Assembly: GCA_012064415.1 (NCBI GenBank)
Contig: SSNU01000040.1
Location: 1-64,000 of the forward strand
Direction of reading: 5' to 3'
DNA from: Gyrodactylus bullatarudis
Lineage: Eukaryota; Platyhelminthes; Monogenea; Gyrodactylidea; Gyrodactylidae
Length of the DNA: 64,000 bases
A program made the translations under genes and the position numbers. This document shows positions 22,562 to 46,182 of this stretch, piece by piece. Each line of letters begins with the position of its first letter. Position 1 is the first letter of the stretch. Under the pieces are notes generated by a model. That model made no database searches. It was not told the DNA's origin and saw only the letters and a program-made list of their open reading frames with translations.

Positions 22562-25500
22562 ATGTTGAAATTTAGAACGAATAGGGAAGCAAAGCTTGTT
22601 GAAAAGATTCTGAATAATAGTGATGCCGATGAAAATGAATGGAGAGATATTTTTGAACTATGTGATATGATCAAATCCGGTGAAATTCAGTAATCCTCAT
22701 CTTAATATTTTAGGGCTAAACCAGTAGTTATGTCTATTGGATCTCATCTCGATCCTCAAAAATATTTTCAAGCAAATAAAGCTATCAATGTAAGCCATAA
22801 AATTTAATTTTAAAGTTGCTGGAAGTCTTAATGAAAAACTGTGGATCATCGTTCCACTCAGAAGTCAAAGAGTCTTCTTTTCAAGAAATTTTGATTTATT
22901 TCATTGAAAAAAATGAAAATGAAGTTTTGAATGAGAAACTTTTTGAATTAATACAGAATTGGGCTTGTGCTTTCCAGAAAAATCCAAAATATTTCAATAT
23001 GGTGAAAACCTATGACTACTTTAAAAGACAAGGCATAAAATTCCCTCCTGTTGTTGAGAGTGAAGTTATGTTTAGCGTTGATTGTGCCCCAGAATGGGTT
23101 GACGGAACTGAATGTATCAGGTGCAAAGATCCTTTTGGTGCTCTCAAAAGAAAACATCACTGTAGAAATTGTGGAAAAATATTTTGTGATGATTGTTCCA
23201 AATTTAGATCTGTGATTCCTAACTATGGAATTCATAAAGAAGTTAGGGTTTGTCAAATATGTTTCGAGAAAATTAAAAAGTAATTTTGATATAACTATTC
23301 ATAAATGAATGACTTTCCTAAAATTAGTAATTTTAAAGTTTATTGTGATCAATTAATCAACTTTTTCTAGTCCAAAGATTGAAAAAGAAACAAGAGAAGA
23401 TGGAAAGGTCATCATTGCGAGTGTAAGTTTTCACATTTTTTAGCATTATTGAAACAATGAACGTTACATATTTATATTTTTTAAAGAAAGAAAAAACAGA
23501 CCTAGATAAAGTCGACGAGGAAAATCTCCAACTTGCATTAGCTATATCTGCAAGTGAGGCTCTATCTTCTAAGAAAAATGATAATGGCTTAAAAAATGAA
23601 ACCGTAAGAATCTTGGGTTATATAGAGATTTATTTTATTTAATCCTAATATCCTAATATGTTAGATTAAAACAACCGACCCTGAAGATGATCCAGAATTA
23701 TCCAGATATCTAGACAGACATTTTTGGGAAGAAAAAAATTCAAAATTAAATCCAACTGCTCCTCCATATAGTAACAAAATTGATGAGCATTGTAAAGATG
23801 AAAAATTACCAAATCATCATTTAAAGTATGAAATGACAGAAAATATTGAATTTTCCGAAAATGCAGAACTGTTCAGTAGCATAAATCAAGCGTTAAATTC
23901 TATTAATTTTCGACTAAAAAATTCAAAATCTAGAGGAAGATCAATTGAAAAAGATAGTCATATTCAAGCTTCATTCAATTTTCTTTGGAGTTTGACATCC
24001 CAGCTTTCTTCGCATAAGATGAAGCTCGAAGCAAAACGAGGTATGCTTAAATTTCACCAAAGTATCTTAACCATATCGATTTGAATATACAGTGTATATT
24101 ATACACCTAGTTCATACCTCCGTAATACGGAGTACGTAATTACTGTCAAAAAGTTATTCCTCTTTTCTCTATCCCCTATAAAAATATTTCTGGTCAACTT
24201 CATTTCACGACCCAACCACTTTCAAATCAATAATAATTTTCAGCTTAAAGTAAATTTTCGGAATTTGACGTGAGAACAAAAAACTTTTTCTCTAAAATTT
24301 GAATTCAGAGAATTTGTATCTGATATTTGAAAAATTATTATATCCTATCAGGGATAATTTATCACTCACTCCCAACGGTGGTGAATATTCGGTTCATGTA
24401 TTGGAGGATTACATAAATTGAATAAGATCGAGTAATAAATTATTTGGTTTTTTAAAAAGATGAGAAAATTACTAGAAATATTTCGTTCTAGGTGCTTGAG
24501 TAATATATCCCACAGGAACCTTAGTAAGTATAGGTGCTGCACTATTCATTAGATGGGAAAATTTTAATTAAGATGACATGTAAATCTATTTCGATTCATA
24601 ATGTTAATTCTTTAGCGAATCTAGAATTGCTTCAAGATAAAGTTGATGACATTAAAGACGCTCGTGAGGCTATCGAGCTCATTAGAAAACAGAATGAAAT
24701 GAAAAGAATACAAGAACAACAAATGATGGCTGAAATGAGGCGTCTTAAATTAAAGGAAACCATGGATAACTTGAGACAAGAGAAAATCGTAATTTTATGA
24801 ATTTTTATATTATCATTACTTTAAAGTTTACAGAATTAATTTTTTCAAAAATTTCATAAGATTATCTATACTTTACATTCAAAAGATTTAAAATTATAAT
24901 TGAAAAATCAAAGTCAGTTTAAATCATTTTTGCTACTACTATTATTACTTTGAGAATCGATGAAACCAAAATTTGGTTACCAAATATGTTTTGACATGCT
25001 AACAATAATAATGTATTTGATGAATTGATTCAAATAAGTCTCTTATTTTTTATTGACCTATTGCTTAATATAATATCTCCACACAATCTTAAAATAAAGT
25101 ACTGATGATAAACGGCAGCATACATAACCCGTGTAACGAATTCTTTCACCCAAACAATTGTGTCTAATGAAACAAACACTTCGGATTTTACATTATAGGA
25201 TTTGATTGTAAGAGATGAAACACGTGTAATTTTTAACCTTGAAACCAAATTATCCATAAGAGAATCTAACAAGTAAAAAGTCCAAGTAAATTTGCAATTA
25301 AAAACCTAGTTTATTTGCAAGTGCTATTATGGATATACAAGCTAAATTTTTTGATACACCAATATACCAAGAATACCAGCAATATATTTGCAAGTGAATT
25401 TTTTCTCTCTCATGTGAATATTCCAATTAAATTTTTCAACTGTTTTTCGTTATTCGGTCACTTGAACCAAGTAAAATTGCAATTACCTCTTCAATCTTTT

Positions 25501-26572
25501 CAGTAAGAGTTAGAATCTATTCTACTAATTATAACTGATACTAAAATTATTAAATTATTATCAAGTATACAATTGGTCTCTGCGATTTATTTCTCTCTAC
25601 GTTTATATATGAACACTGCTCGTTCTAGATGTATCAAGTGATAATTGCTTTAGTTAAAATTTACAAATTATTCCCACTCTGACAACACATTCTTCAGGCA
25701 AGAAGAAAGGTAGAACAATACTAAACAAGCTATTTTTACCTTGAACATTTTATCATGAAAGGTCAAATTAAATTTTTTAAGAAGGATTGGTCATTTTTGT
25801 ATAATTGTTGCAAATCTATAAATTACTCTGACTTGCAAAGCAAAATGAGAAAAATTTATTAATCAAAAAATATTTACTTCATTCAAAATTGAAAAGTTGT
25901 CAAAATTATAATTAACGACTAAAGAATCTTCAGTGAGGATTATTCAAGAAATGGGACATTCAATTACTCATACAATTACTTAATACAAATAATTTAGGAT
26001 TTATTCCCTCATTATTTTGGATGTTTTTACAAATTCTCTAAAATAGGCAATAATAAAATTTTTCTATAGAAAATGATTCAAAATCAAATCAACAATCAAA
26101 CATATGATTCAAATCAGATCAAGAATATTCAAAATCCGGCTATGAATATCGATGGATATAATAAAAATTTTGGTCAAAATTTGACAGGAAATTCTACCTT
26201 CAACTCATCGGGAAACTTTATAGTTTCTCCATATGTATTACCCACTATCCCTGTTTCGCAATTCAATCCTTATAACTCTTTTCAAAATCAAAACGACCGA
26301 TTTGATCAGGCCCTAGAACCGGAGAATCATGATAAATTTGAAGAAGAAAGACAAGATGTTCAAAAAGAAAATAGCCCGAAAGATTTGAACAATGTATGCA
26401 CGGATAACGAAAATATTATTTTGAGTGAGCAAAAAAAAATATCATCTTACTTTTTAAAACAAAATAAATTCTTTCAGATAACTTACCTTCAGTTCCTTCC
26501 CAAAATATCAAAAAATCAAATGATGAGGATTCAGCCTTAACAGATCAAGATGGTGTTTTGATCTCATTCTAG
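22562..26572 (+). CDS. HGS: HGS/HRS homologue, ESCRT-0 subunit
   Basis: Nine exons (22562-22689, 22714-22789, 22816-23279, 23371-23422, 23487-23603, 23665-24040, 24616-24788, 26070-26424, 26478-26572) give 611 residues. HRS sits on early endosomes, binds PI3P and ubiquitinated cargo and recruits ESCRT-I and clathrin. Domains: VHS (about 1-140); FYVE finger with EWVDGTEC, KRKHHCRNCGKIFC and EVRVCQIC, all eight metal ligands present; a ubiquitin-interacting motif EENLQLALAISASEA; then helices containing SRGRSIEKDS (human MRGRSITNDS) and LQDKVDDIKDAREAI (human LQDKLAQIRDARGAL). An Asn/Pro/Gln tail ends in LISF, like the clathrin-binding LISFD end of human HRS. Introns are 24, 26, 91, 64, 61, 575, 1281 and 53 nt; the two long ones are exceptional and the exact acceptors there deserve a transcript check. 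Confidence 0.9.
24041..24615. other. Long HGS intron (575 nt), probably expanded by insertion
   Basis: It begins GTATGC and ends TTCTTTAG. It contains TATTATACACCTAG near 24095 and a loosely inverted CTAGGTGCTTGAGTAATAT near 24490, suggesting a degraded inverted-repeat element of about 400 bp. Non-coding. Confidence 0.35.
24789..26069. other. Long HGS intron (1281 nt)
   Basis: AT-rich. On the minus strand 25030-25272 is an open frame with TIVWVKEFVTRVMY, faintly like the N-terminal helix of Merlin transposases. The resemblance is too weak to call a gene. Otherwise no recognisable content. Confidence 0.35.
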
Positions 26573-28060
26573 AAATTTGACGCTTGTAACTTTATTATAC
26601 TATCGTATTTCATTACCGTTTCGTTTAAAAAATTTCCTCTTTAATACACAAAGATTTCTATTTCGAATGATAAAATTTTTGTTTCATGTTAGAAATAAAT
26701 TAAATTTCAGTGTATTTTGCAATTGAATAATCTGAAAAGAATTTCTTTAGATATAAATCATATTTGATTTTCATCAAAATAGATCATTCAACTTTTATGT
26801 GAAATGAATGAATTGAGAAATTTTTTAAGTAACACCACTGATGATGCTTTAAATTGGACATGGTTTTAAACATTTAAATCTCCTTCTTATATATCTCCAA
26901 AATAGGAAGCCAGCATTTTTCTTCATCATCATCTTCAAAGTTTATGAATCTTAACTGGGTTCATAGTAATTTCAACTTGTGAATTTATTGAGTTAAATCA
27001 AAATTTAATAAAACAGGCATTGTAATCTGCAGATTAGATATTATCAATTAGATAAGATAATTAAGCGATTTCAATTTCTTAATTAGATTAGTTGATGAAT
27101 GAAATTTTTAAGTTAAAATTATTATGAACCCAGTTAAGGTACGGATGATGAGGAAAATTGCTGACTTCTTATTCACTGAATGAACCAATCAGGAGAGAGA
27201 ATTTTTTATGTTTGAGAAAACCTGATACTAAAAACTATTAAGCAATAATCTACCATAAATAAACATAATTCGAAAAAATTTCTCAACAATGCTGGAGTAT
27301 TTAACTTTCTATCATAAATTCGGATTAAATTTTCATTTTGGAGAAAACTGAATTTTTGTGCCAAAAATTTTTTTTCTACGGCTCGTTTTGAAAAAAACCT
27401 TTTGACATGAATAAAAATAGAACAATCATGTTCAAAATTTATCCTACTTTTAGATGGCATAAAATTTATTACTGGAATGTTTTAATATTTCATTAAATAG
27501 CAAAAGTTTAAGAGGTGTTTTTCGAAAAATTCGGTTTACAGACAGCCAATTTTTTTTAAATACCAGATTCGTAATTAGCCCGAAATTTTAAATAACAATT
27601 TTATAACTAGAACCTCCACTCGTGTAATTATAATTTTTCAGATTTATCTACTGAATTAGAATGAGCTTTTTTATGATGAGAAAAATGAAAATTATGTTGC
27701 TTAGAATTTAAAAATAAAGGAAAAGATACAATACAAGAAACCTAGATGTTGGAAATCCCACCCATTGCTCTACACAAATTGAGACAGAAAAAGAAATTGA
27801 AATTATTGAGACATATAGCCCCAGCGAGCGTTACAAAATAATAGTGGCAGGTCAATGTAATAGTATTCATATGTTAACCGGGGTAGAGTCTGAAGAGACC
27901 TGGCGAAATATAACGTTTATCTCTCGTTGTTCTCTAACCTTTCATATGAGTTTAGAATTTAACAAGACACATCGTATATATAATCTCCATATTTCGCAGA
28001 TCACATATTATCACATATATATTATTATATTTAATCAATTAATGGATCTATATATATATA
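26573..28060. other. Intergenic; one MITE, no gene
   Basis: Apart from the inverted-repeat element at 26906-27170, only short frames. A slightly less AT-rich patch at 27720-27930 does not resemble a known gene or RNA. Confidence 0.4.
26906..27170. mobile_element. MITE-like inverted repeat, 265 bp
   Basis: The ends GAAGCCAGCATTTTTC and GAAAATTGCTGACTTC are imperfect reverse complements. The inner blocks TTAACTGGGTTCATA and TATGAACCCAGTTAA pair exactly. Arms are about 65-80 bp with a 130-bp centre. Non-coding. Confidence 0.6.
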
Positions 28061-28760
28061 CACATGGGGTGGGGTTATTATCCACATCACTTGTGCAATG
28101 AGTCATTAAAGACTAATGTTCGTAATGTTATACAATGCATTCACAGGACCCCGTAAGTCCCCCGAAACATTTGGATAAACATGCTTTCATCTGGAATTGT
28201 GATTTGATTCACTCCCTTAAACTCAACTTCACTAAGATGAATTTTTGATAATCAACAAGAACTATTTAAAGTTGAGATTCTCTGGCTTTTCGCAGTCTTC
28301 TTAGCATAGATTCTTTTGAAATCCTAATCAATTGGTTTGTCGTTATTTAGCAATTAAATCTTAATCTAATCATAAAATCTTTGTGTATCGAGACATGGAG
28401 TTACCAAGATTAGAAGAAATATCCAATGAGGCTTTACCATCATTCACAAGTTAGTTGACGTCTGTGCGAATATTAAGTATCATTTCATCTAACAATTTCA
28501 TGATCACGCATGAAGAAAAATATTGCCCACCCTATCAGGAAAACAATACACAGAAAAGATTGGCAGTATACGATCTGATATCATGCATAAAAAAGAAATT
28601 TTAGTATAAGAAAGATTACTTCGATTCCAGATGAAAGCATGTTTATCCAAATGTTTCGGGGGACTTACGGGGTCCTGTGAATGCATTGTATAACATTACG
28701 AACATTAGTCTTTAATGACTCATTGCACAAGTGATGTGGATAATAACCACACCCCATGTG
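28061..28760. mobile_element. MITE with 137-bp, almost identical terminal inverted repeats
   Basis: Arms 28061-28197 and 28624-28760, starting CACATGGGGTG, are reverse complements with one mismatch seen. The total is 700 bp and the centre is non-coding. I cannot identify a target-site duplication, so the superfamily is open. High arm identity suggests recent activity. Confidence 0.75.
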
Positions 28761-29555
28761 AGAAAAATAGTCAGAAAGATTTTCTCAATATTTAATTCTG
28801 ATTTTCAATTTCAAGAAGATTTTTAAAGTTGCTTTCTGCAAATTCTATTAGAAATAGCCCTAATAAACATGGTATGGAAATGATCAGCGGAAAAATCTCT
28901 TTCGAAAGGTATTAATTTAGTTGAAAATTAATTTTTAGCCTAATTTTGGGTAAATATGTCTGCTTACAAGTAGTCACGATTTACAAAAGAGATTTTTGAG
29001 GGGTAGAAATTGGGGGGATAACTTTTACACAGTTATTAAAGAGGGAGTACTGTATCTGTATACATTGTATGTCATAAATGACAAAAACTTTCTATCAAGG
29101 GAACACTAAATAAATCCGAAAATTATAAACATGCGAACCGCGAAATGTTTGTAATCTCTCAGAAAAAAAATTTCGATTGGACTGAGTAAGAGAGATAATG
29201 ATTTTTGATCAATAATTTCATCCATCCAGTTGACTATATAAAATTATTTTTGGAAAATCAATTCATTTTTGGCTGAAGCTCGTTTATTTTAAGCTTAATT
29301 CTCACAAAAGTTTCTTCAGGAGATGTTAATTCTTTCGACGGTCTGGGAAGGGAGAGGAGAATAAGTAATAATTGGTACTGATTATTTGTATTGATTGATA
29401 CTGCCAAAGAAATTTTTTTTAATATTCATATCGTAAGTGAGAAAAAACATGTGTATATTATACTGAAACAGATATAAATGAAAAAATGATACTGCGAAAA
29501 ATAATGATACACTAGATTTTTATTTAAAAAAATTATTAAAATAATTATGAGAATC
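28761..29555. other. No gene seen
   Basis: AT-rich spacer without open frames above background, repeats or RNA-like features that I could identify. Confidence 0.4.
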
Positions 29556-29559
29556 TGGT

Positions 29560-30340
29560 ACAAGTTTAATAAGAATTTGACATATTTTTGAAATGTTTTT
29601 GGATTTAAAAATGTTAAAATCTATTTGGAATCTGGTTCTGAGAGGGAAAAGGATATTGAGTAAAATAGAATATCCTCGTGAAGCTCTCAGATTGTAATGA
29701 CTGGTTGATTTGGGCGCAAATTTAGAGTAGAGGACAGCAGAAGAGGACGTTCCTCTTAGCCAAAGGGGATGGAGATTGGCTCTGTTCAGGAGATTCTTTT
29801 AGGGAAGAGGACCAAGACAGCTTTTGAGATATGTGTATTGAATCCTTTCGAGTTTCTTACTGGTCCCAACAGGAAGAGAATACCTGATCCATAGTCAAAA
29901 TGAGGTAGAATTAGAGATTTGTATCGATTGAGATGCAGAGACGGATCATTGACAAATTTCCTTAGAAAGTAGGTTTTACAACATACTTTTTTGAGGATAT
30001 CTTTTGAATGGATACTTGTTTTGAGATTGTGGTCATATGAGAGTCCAAGATCTTTGATGGAGGAAACCGTATTGAAAGGTAAATGATGATTGGAAAGGGA
30101 GTTTTTGATAGCCATGATTTTAGTTTTGCTTTGATTGATTTTGAGACCAATTAAGGGAAGAGAATGTTGAAGGTGGTCCATTTCTTCAGAGATCAGAAAT
30201 CTGCCTTGAACGATTGGGATGAGCAGCTTAATGTCATCAGCATACTTGAAATACTTTACAGATGAGTCAGCTGGTTTAATGTTTGCAAATATTAAATTGA
30301 ATATGAATGGGCCAATAATGGAACCTTATCAAGGTTTAAA
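29560..30340 (-). mobile_element. LINE fragment retaining the reverse transcriptase YADD motif
   Basis: Minus strand from 30335: GSIIGPFIFNLIF (RT block before the active site), then YFKYADDIKLLIP containing the catalytic YADD, GLKINQSKTKIM, KDLGLSYD and TYFLRKFVNDP..FDYGSGI. A frameshift at about 29790-29830 leads to ANLHPLWLRGTSSSA and the C-terminus. The copy is truncated just upstream of the GSIIGP block. It belongs to the same general type as the 582-1245 and 17.0-18.0 kb fragments. Confidence 0.8.
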
Positions 30341-30942
30341 ATAAATCGATTACTGAAAAATGGACATGTTTATTGATTTTTCACAAGTTGTACAGATTTT
30401 ATTTGTACAAATCATCTAGAGATTTCTTACATAAAAAGACGATTAAAAAGTCTATCTGAACTGTGTCACAAAGTTTATGAATGAGAGAACTTAATCATGA
30501 TAAAGGATTTGAGAATAGGCAAGAGATTTTTAAATTATTTAGAAGATTTTTCGATTAATAATTGTATTAATAGTACTCAATACTATTACTTTGGTATAAA
30601 AATAATCTTGAATTATTATGTCATAATTATTTTATGATGATTTTCCTGAATCTATGTATTTCAAACTTTTCAGCATGCCACTTACTATAGTAATAATATT
30701 TGCAGTTCTTTATCTCACCTATGTTTAGATTTTATTTAACTTAATAACAGGACGAATATGTGGAAAAATTAGCGGAAAATGAACAAGAAAGACCGATAAG
30801 AGTCCTAATATGACCAGGGAAACCAAAAGTCATAAAAGTAATACATTGACTTTTAAAAATTACAGAGTAGAATTTTACCATGTTTTTAGGCATTGTCTAA
30901 TAGACAATTACCTTCTAGCCAAGTTTGTTGACAGGTTATTAC

Positions 30943-31546
30943 TAGGGCGACCAAAATGCCTTTTTTGCCTTTTTTGAGAGTGAGTCTAAAATACTTTGAA
31001 AATATTAAAAATTCAGTCCTTTTATTTCTAAACCTATTAATAAGAGAAATAAGTTTGCCTTTTTTGCCTATTTCGAGGAGGCTTGCCTTTTTTTTGCCTT
31101 TTTTAAAAAGGATTGCTTTTTCATTTTTTTCAAGGATTGTGCAAATTTTTTATCCCTTGTTTATCTTGATCTTAGTTAAATTTTCATTTTCTGAATCTAA
31201 TTTTAGGGGGGACTCGGTAAACAGCCAATAGAAATGGCTTATCCAACTCAACATCTCATTCTCATTCTATTCACTTGAAAGGCTTGAAGAATTGATTAAT
31301 TTTTTTAAATCACTACTTGTGAGAGATATTCGATTATATGAATATACCTTTTATGCTTTACTATGTTGTTAAAGCTACTTTTTGGATTTTTAATGAGATC
31401 TCCTTTAAGTCCGCTTTCAGCAGATATCTTCTTGGGATGCTTCTCGTGAGAAACATTCGATTTTATGAATTTGCCTTTTTTTGCCTTTTTCAGAATTAAA
31501 AATTGCCTTTTTTCATCATAAAGTATGCCTTTTTCTGGTCGCCCTA
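30943..31546. mobile_element. hAT-type MITE with 8-bp target-site duplication
   Basis: The terminal inverted repeat TAGGGCGACCA...TGGTCGCCCTA is bounded on both sides by GTTATTAC (30935-30942 and 31547-31554). An 8-bp duplication and short inverted repeats define hAT elements. The 604-bp interior is non-coding and full of the subterminal motif TTTGCCTTTTTTGCC in both orientations near the ends, as expected for hAT transposase binding sites. Confidence 0.85.
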
Positions 31547-31572
31547 GTTATTACTAAAGCTTATTGACATGA

Positions 31573-32420
31573 AGTTGGGAATCTATGATTTTTACGAAAA
31601 CCTCGATTTTTCTTCAAAAATTCGGATGCGTTAAACAATTTCTGAAATTCTACCCACTTTTACGATTTGTAGTAAAAAATTCCGAAATTTTATGAAAAAT
31701 ATGGACATTTTTCAAATTTCGAATTGGCGTCAAAATTCCATTTTTTTGAACTTATAATTTTTTTGATTTCAAAGTGAGAGAGTGATCAAAAGTTGAATTT
31801 CAGGATTACAATAAGACAAGAAAGCCAAATACAGCCGACAAATTTCTAAAAGATCCACCATTTTTGAGGGATTTTGATTTGTCGAAATTTCATTAATTTT
31901 CAAGAAGTGAAAATGATAAAAAGATCGAAATACGACTCCCAAAGTTATGCATTAGAACAAATTCAGCATATTTGGCTTTCTTTTCTTATTATAATCCTGA
32001 AAATCAACTTTTGATCACTCTCACATTTTGAAATTAATAAAAAATTCAAAGTTCGATTCCTTGCAGATCAAAGAAGATTTGCAAAAAGTTTCATTTTTAA
32101 TTTCGGCAGCTCTATTTAATATAATAAAATACAGTATTTCGACATATTAGAATTTCAACTTTTATCGACACTTTATCTCGCTTTTAAAATAAGATTATTC
32201 GAAATTGTTAATATCATTAGAACTAAAATAAGCTGTTTATTTCATGATAGTAAAATTCGATTTCTACCATTCGATTTAGTAATAATTAGGGCTTGAATAA
32301 AGAACTACTAACGGGAAAAATAGGAAAATCAATGAAATTTTTCAGTGTAAAGTTCACAAACACATAAATACTTAGCGTTAAATCGAAATTTGAAAAATGA
32401 CCAGAATTTTTTCAGAATTT
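31573..32420. mobile_element. Foldback element, degraded copy
   Basis: It starts ATGAAGTTGGGAATCTATG, the terminal sequence shared with the 54.2, 42.4 and 63.4 kb elements. The inner arms 31751-31850 and 31960-32058, with GTGATCAAAAGTTGA and its reverse complement, pair well. The outer right arm (about 32380-32420) is only partly preserved. Confidence 0.6.
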
Positions 32421-32749
32421 TCTTTTCAATTGTTTAACTAATTTTGTCTAGTTTATCTCTAAATTCGATTATTGTTCTCTATTGTAGGATGATTGCAATA
32501 TTTACTGAAAGAATCGAGGAAAACTCACCCTTCATCAATGTGTTATTTGGTAGTAGTTGCCTCAAATGATCAGAATGTATGATTTAAAACAAAATATTAT
32601 ATTTAATAATTAATATAATCAATTAAATAATATTACTAATAACAAATACATATATTATATATCATAATTATAATATATGAGTCTTTTGTACCTTATACAA
32701 TAAAAAAAGAAATTTCCCAAATTAAAATTGATTCAAGAATATCTAAATT

Positions 32750-43804
<11,055 letters not shown>

Positions 43805-46182
43805 GTTCAACTGATAAATGTTCCTAGAAAATCACCAAAGAAATTAGTACTTATTCCATCGAGAATTACATCTTGGGATAAATTATATCAAGATATTAAT
43901 ATAATGTATACCATACTGTTATATAATGTAATGAATGTTATTGTACAATATTATGTATTATTTTGAGTAAAATTACAATCTGTAATTTTGTATCCTGCTT
44001 CTCCAATAGTAAAGAGCTGGACTATATACAGTATTGTATGATTTCTGGACAAAAATAATGTTGTTCAAAATATAAATGTTTAACAGATTTTCACTTAGGA
44101 AATAAATTTTATCAAACTTCTCGACAGAATGAGTTAATGTGTTGGATAGAAGTAAACATTTTACATTTAACTCACGTTTGATTTTCTTTTCTTTCATTAA
44201 TAGTAAACGGGATTTTGTTCAATTCGGCTGGAGAATTGTTCGTCTCTGCATAAAATTCCGGGTGATCTTGTGTCTCGTAGCTTATTTCATTAGTATTATT
44301 ATGATTGAAAAATATCATTTTAATACACTTATCTAATCATGTTGTTATGAATTTCAGATTATAGATTCATCCAGTCTCATCACGTTATAAATTTTTACAA
44401 GGAAAATAAAAAATTAATTAAATTCTATTGGTCTAATTTTTTCAGCCAATAGCTTGTATGAGGATGCTTTTCTTTTTTCCTCGATAATGAAAAGATTTCA
44501 GGCAACAAAAGCTTTTCAACTACAATTCAATAAATCATTTCAAGGTTTATTCTGGACTCCAGAATTTCCAATGAGTATCAAACTTTCTATTGTATTACAA
44601 CATATTTGTATTTGTAATAATTTTAGCACTCAAATCGTATATTTGTTACCGTGAGTCTGGGAAATCAGTGAGTCTTGGTAATTCACTAGTGTATGATGGT
44701 AATCAGTGTGACTTCAGTGAGTCTAGCTAATAAGGCCTCAATAACCAAACACACTGAGAAGGTCATTGAATTCAACAGATCAACTACTCGATTAAAATTT
44801 ATCAGAAAAAATTATAATTATAGCATGAATAATTTATTTATTGCCACGAGGAAGGGAATGATCTATAGAGTTACAAGTTGAAGGTCAGTGTTTTATGATT
44901 TCTAGTACCTGAATATTGAATATTCCTTACCCATTTCCTAGGGAAAATTTGGTATTGATCTCTCAATGAAAACTCATTTTTTTGAAACTCGAGAAGCCGT
45001 TAAATTTTTCAGAAATCACATCTAATTGATTATTGCTACCAGTTTATTTAGGCTACTAGCTCTGTAAAGACCATTTTTTCATGACACTTAGTTATTACAC
45101 CAATTATATATTTGAAATCGCCCCTTCCTCGATCAACGTCAATAATTTGAATTTTGCAGTTGTCTTCTATCTTGAAAGTAGGAATTTTTTCAGCATCTTG
45201 AACATTTTTCTTTGAAAATCAATCCCTCAGACACACAATTCACTGGCCTTCTCAGTGTGTTTGGGTAATGAAGCCTTATTAGCTAGATTCACTAAAGTCA
45301 CACTGATTACCATCATACACTAATGAATTATTAGAACTCACTGATTTCCCAGACTCAAGGTAACATATTGATCCTTTATATACTTCTTTTTATTCTTTTT
45401 AAGAGTTTCTTAATAATTTTTTTTCTTTTTAACAATTATTTTATCTTCCTTGGTGTGATTTTTAAATTAGTGATTAATATCATAGCTATGATACTAATTT
45501 AAAAAGTATTTTATAGGAAAATTACTATTTTCAATCGTAAATTATGAATAATAGAGGTAGATGAAAATAGACTTTTAATAACTCACTTTTATTCTTTTAA
45601 CTACTCCATTGGACAAGGTTAATTATAAAATGACGATTCTTATCTCCAAACTTGGGATAAATCGAGCAATATTTTTAATATAGCTGTATAGATTAAAAAA
45701 TAAGGAAATACAGTTAAACTAATGCATATATTCATATTCAATGAATATACATGATAGATATACACGAAAAAAAAACGAATAAAGCCACTATAGAATATTT
45801 ACACCATTATGTACCATATAGTTACACTAATAAGAATAAATATCTATTTCTATTCATTAGAATACAGTCTCTACAGATTAACAAGACAGTTTCATTCTGA
45901 TACAGTATAATGGAGTTGATGATAGATTAATACATAAGGGAAGGTGTAGGAAATCTTATCCTATCATCAAACTAGGATCTATACTTTGCACAGGTCAACA
46001 CTTATAAATTAGTTTTTATGTATTCCAGTGAGTACAGTATTAATACTATTTATATTAGAGTAGTACTAAGATTTTGTTAGCTAGTCTCATACTACTACTC
46101 AGTATTAATAAGTAGTAACTACTGGTTCATTCAAAATGATGAATTTAACAATCATGATTGGATGAAAATATATTTCTACATA
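43805..46182. other. Intergenic between TRPC and PSMC3IP; one MITE
   Basis: Apart from the element at 44645-45364 the sequence is AT-rich with short simple tracts (46000-46130 is rich in TACT/AGTA). No gene was seen. The TRPC promoter should lie just above 43804. Confidence 0.4.
44645..45364. mobile_element. MITE with about 130-bp terminal inverted repeats
   Basis: The left end GTTACCGTGAGTCTGGGAAA and the right end, read in reverse, GTTACCTTGAGTCTGGGAAA begin arms of about 130 bp that pair at roughly 90% by eye. The interior is non-coding. No clear target-site duplication was seen. Confidence 0.65.

Noticed and set aside
25030..25272. Open frame on the minus strand as a separate gene
   Set aside because: It lies wholly inside an HGS intron, has no splice context and only a faint resemblance to a transposase helix.
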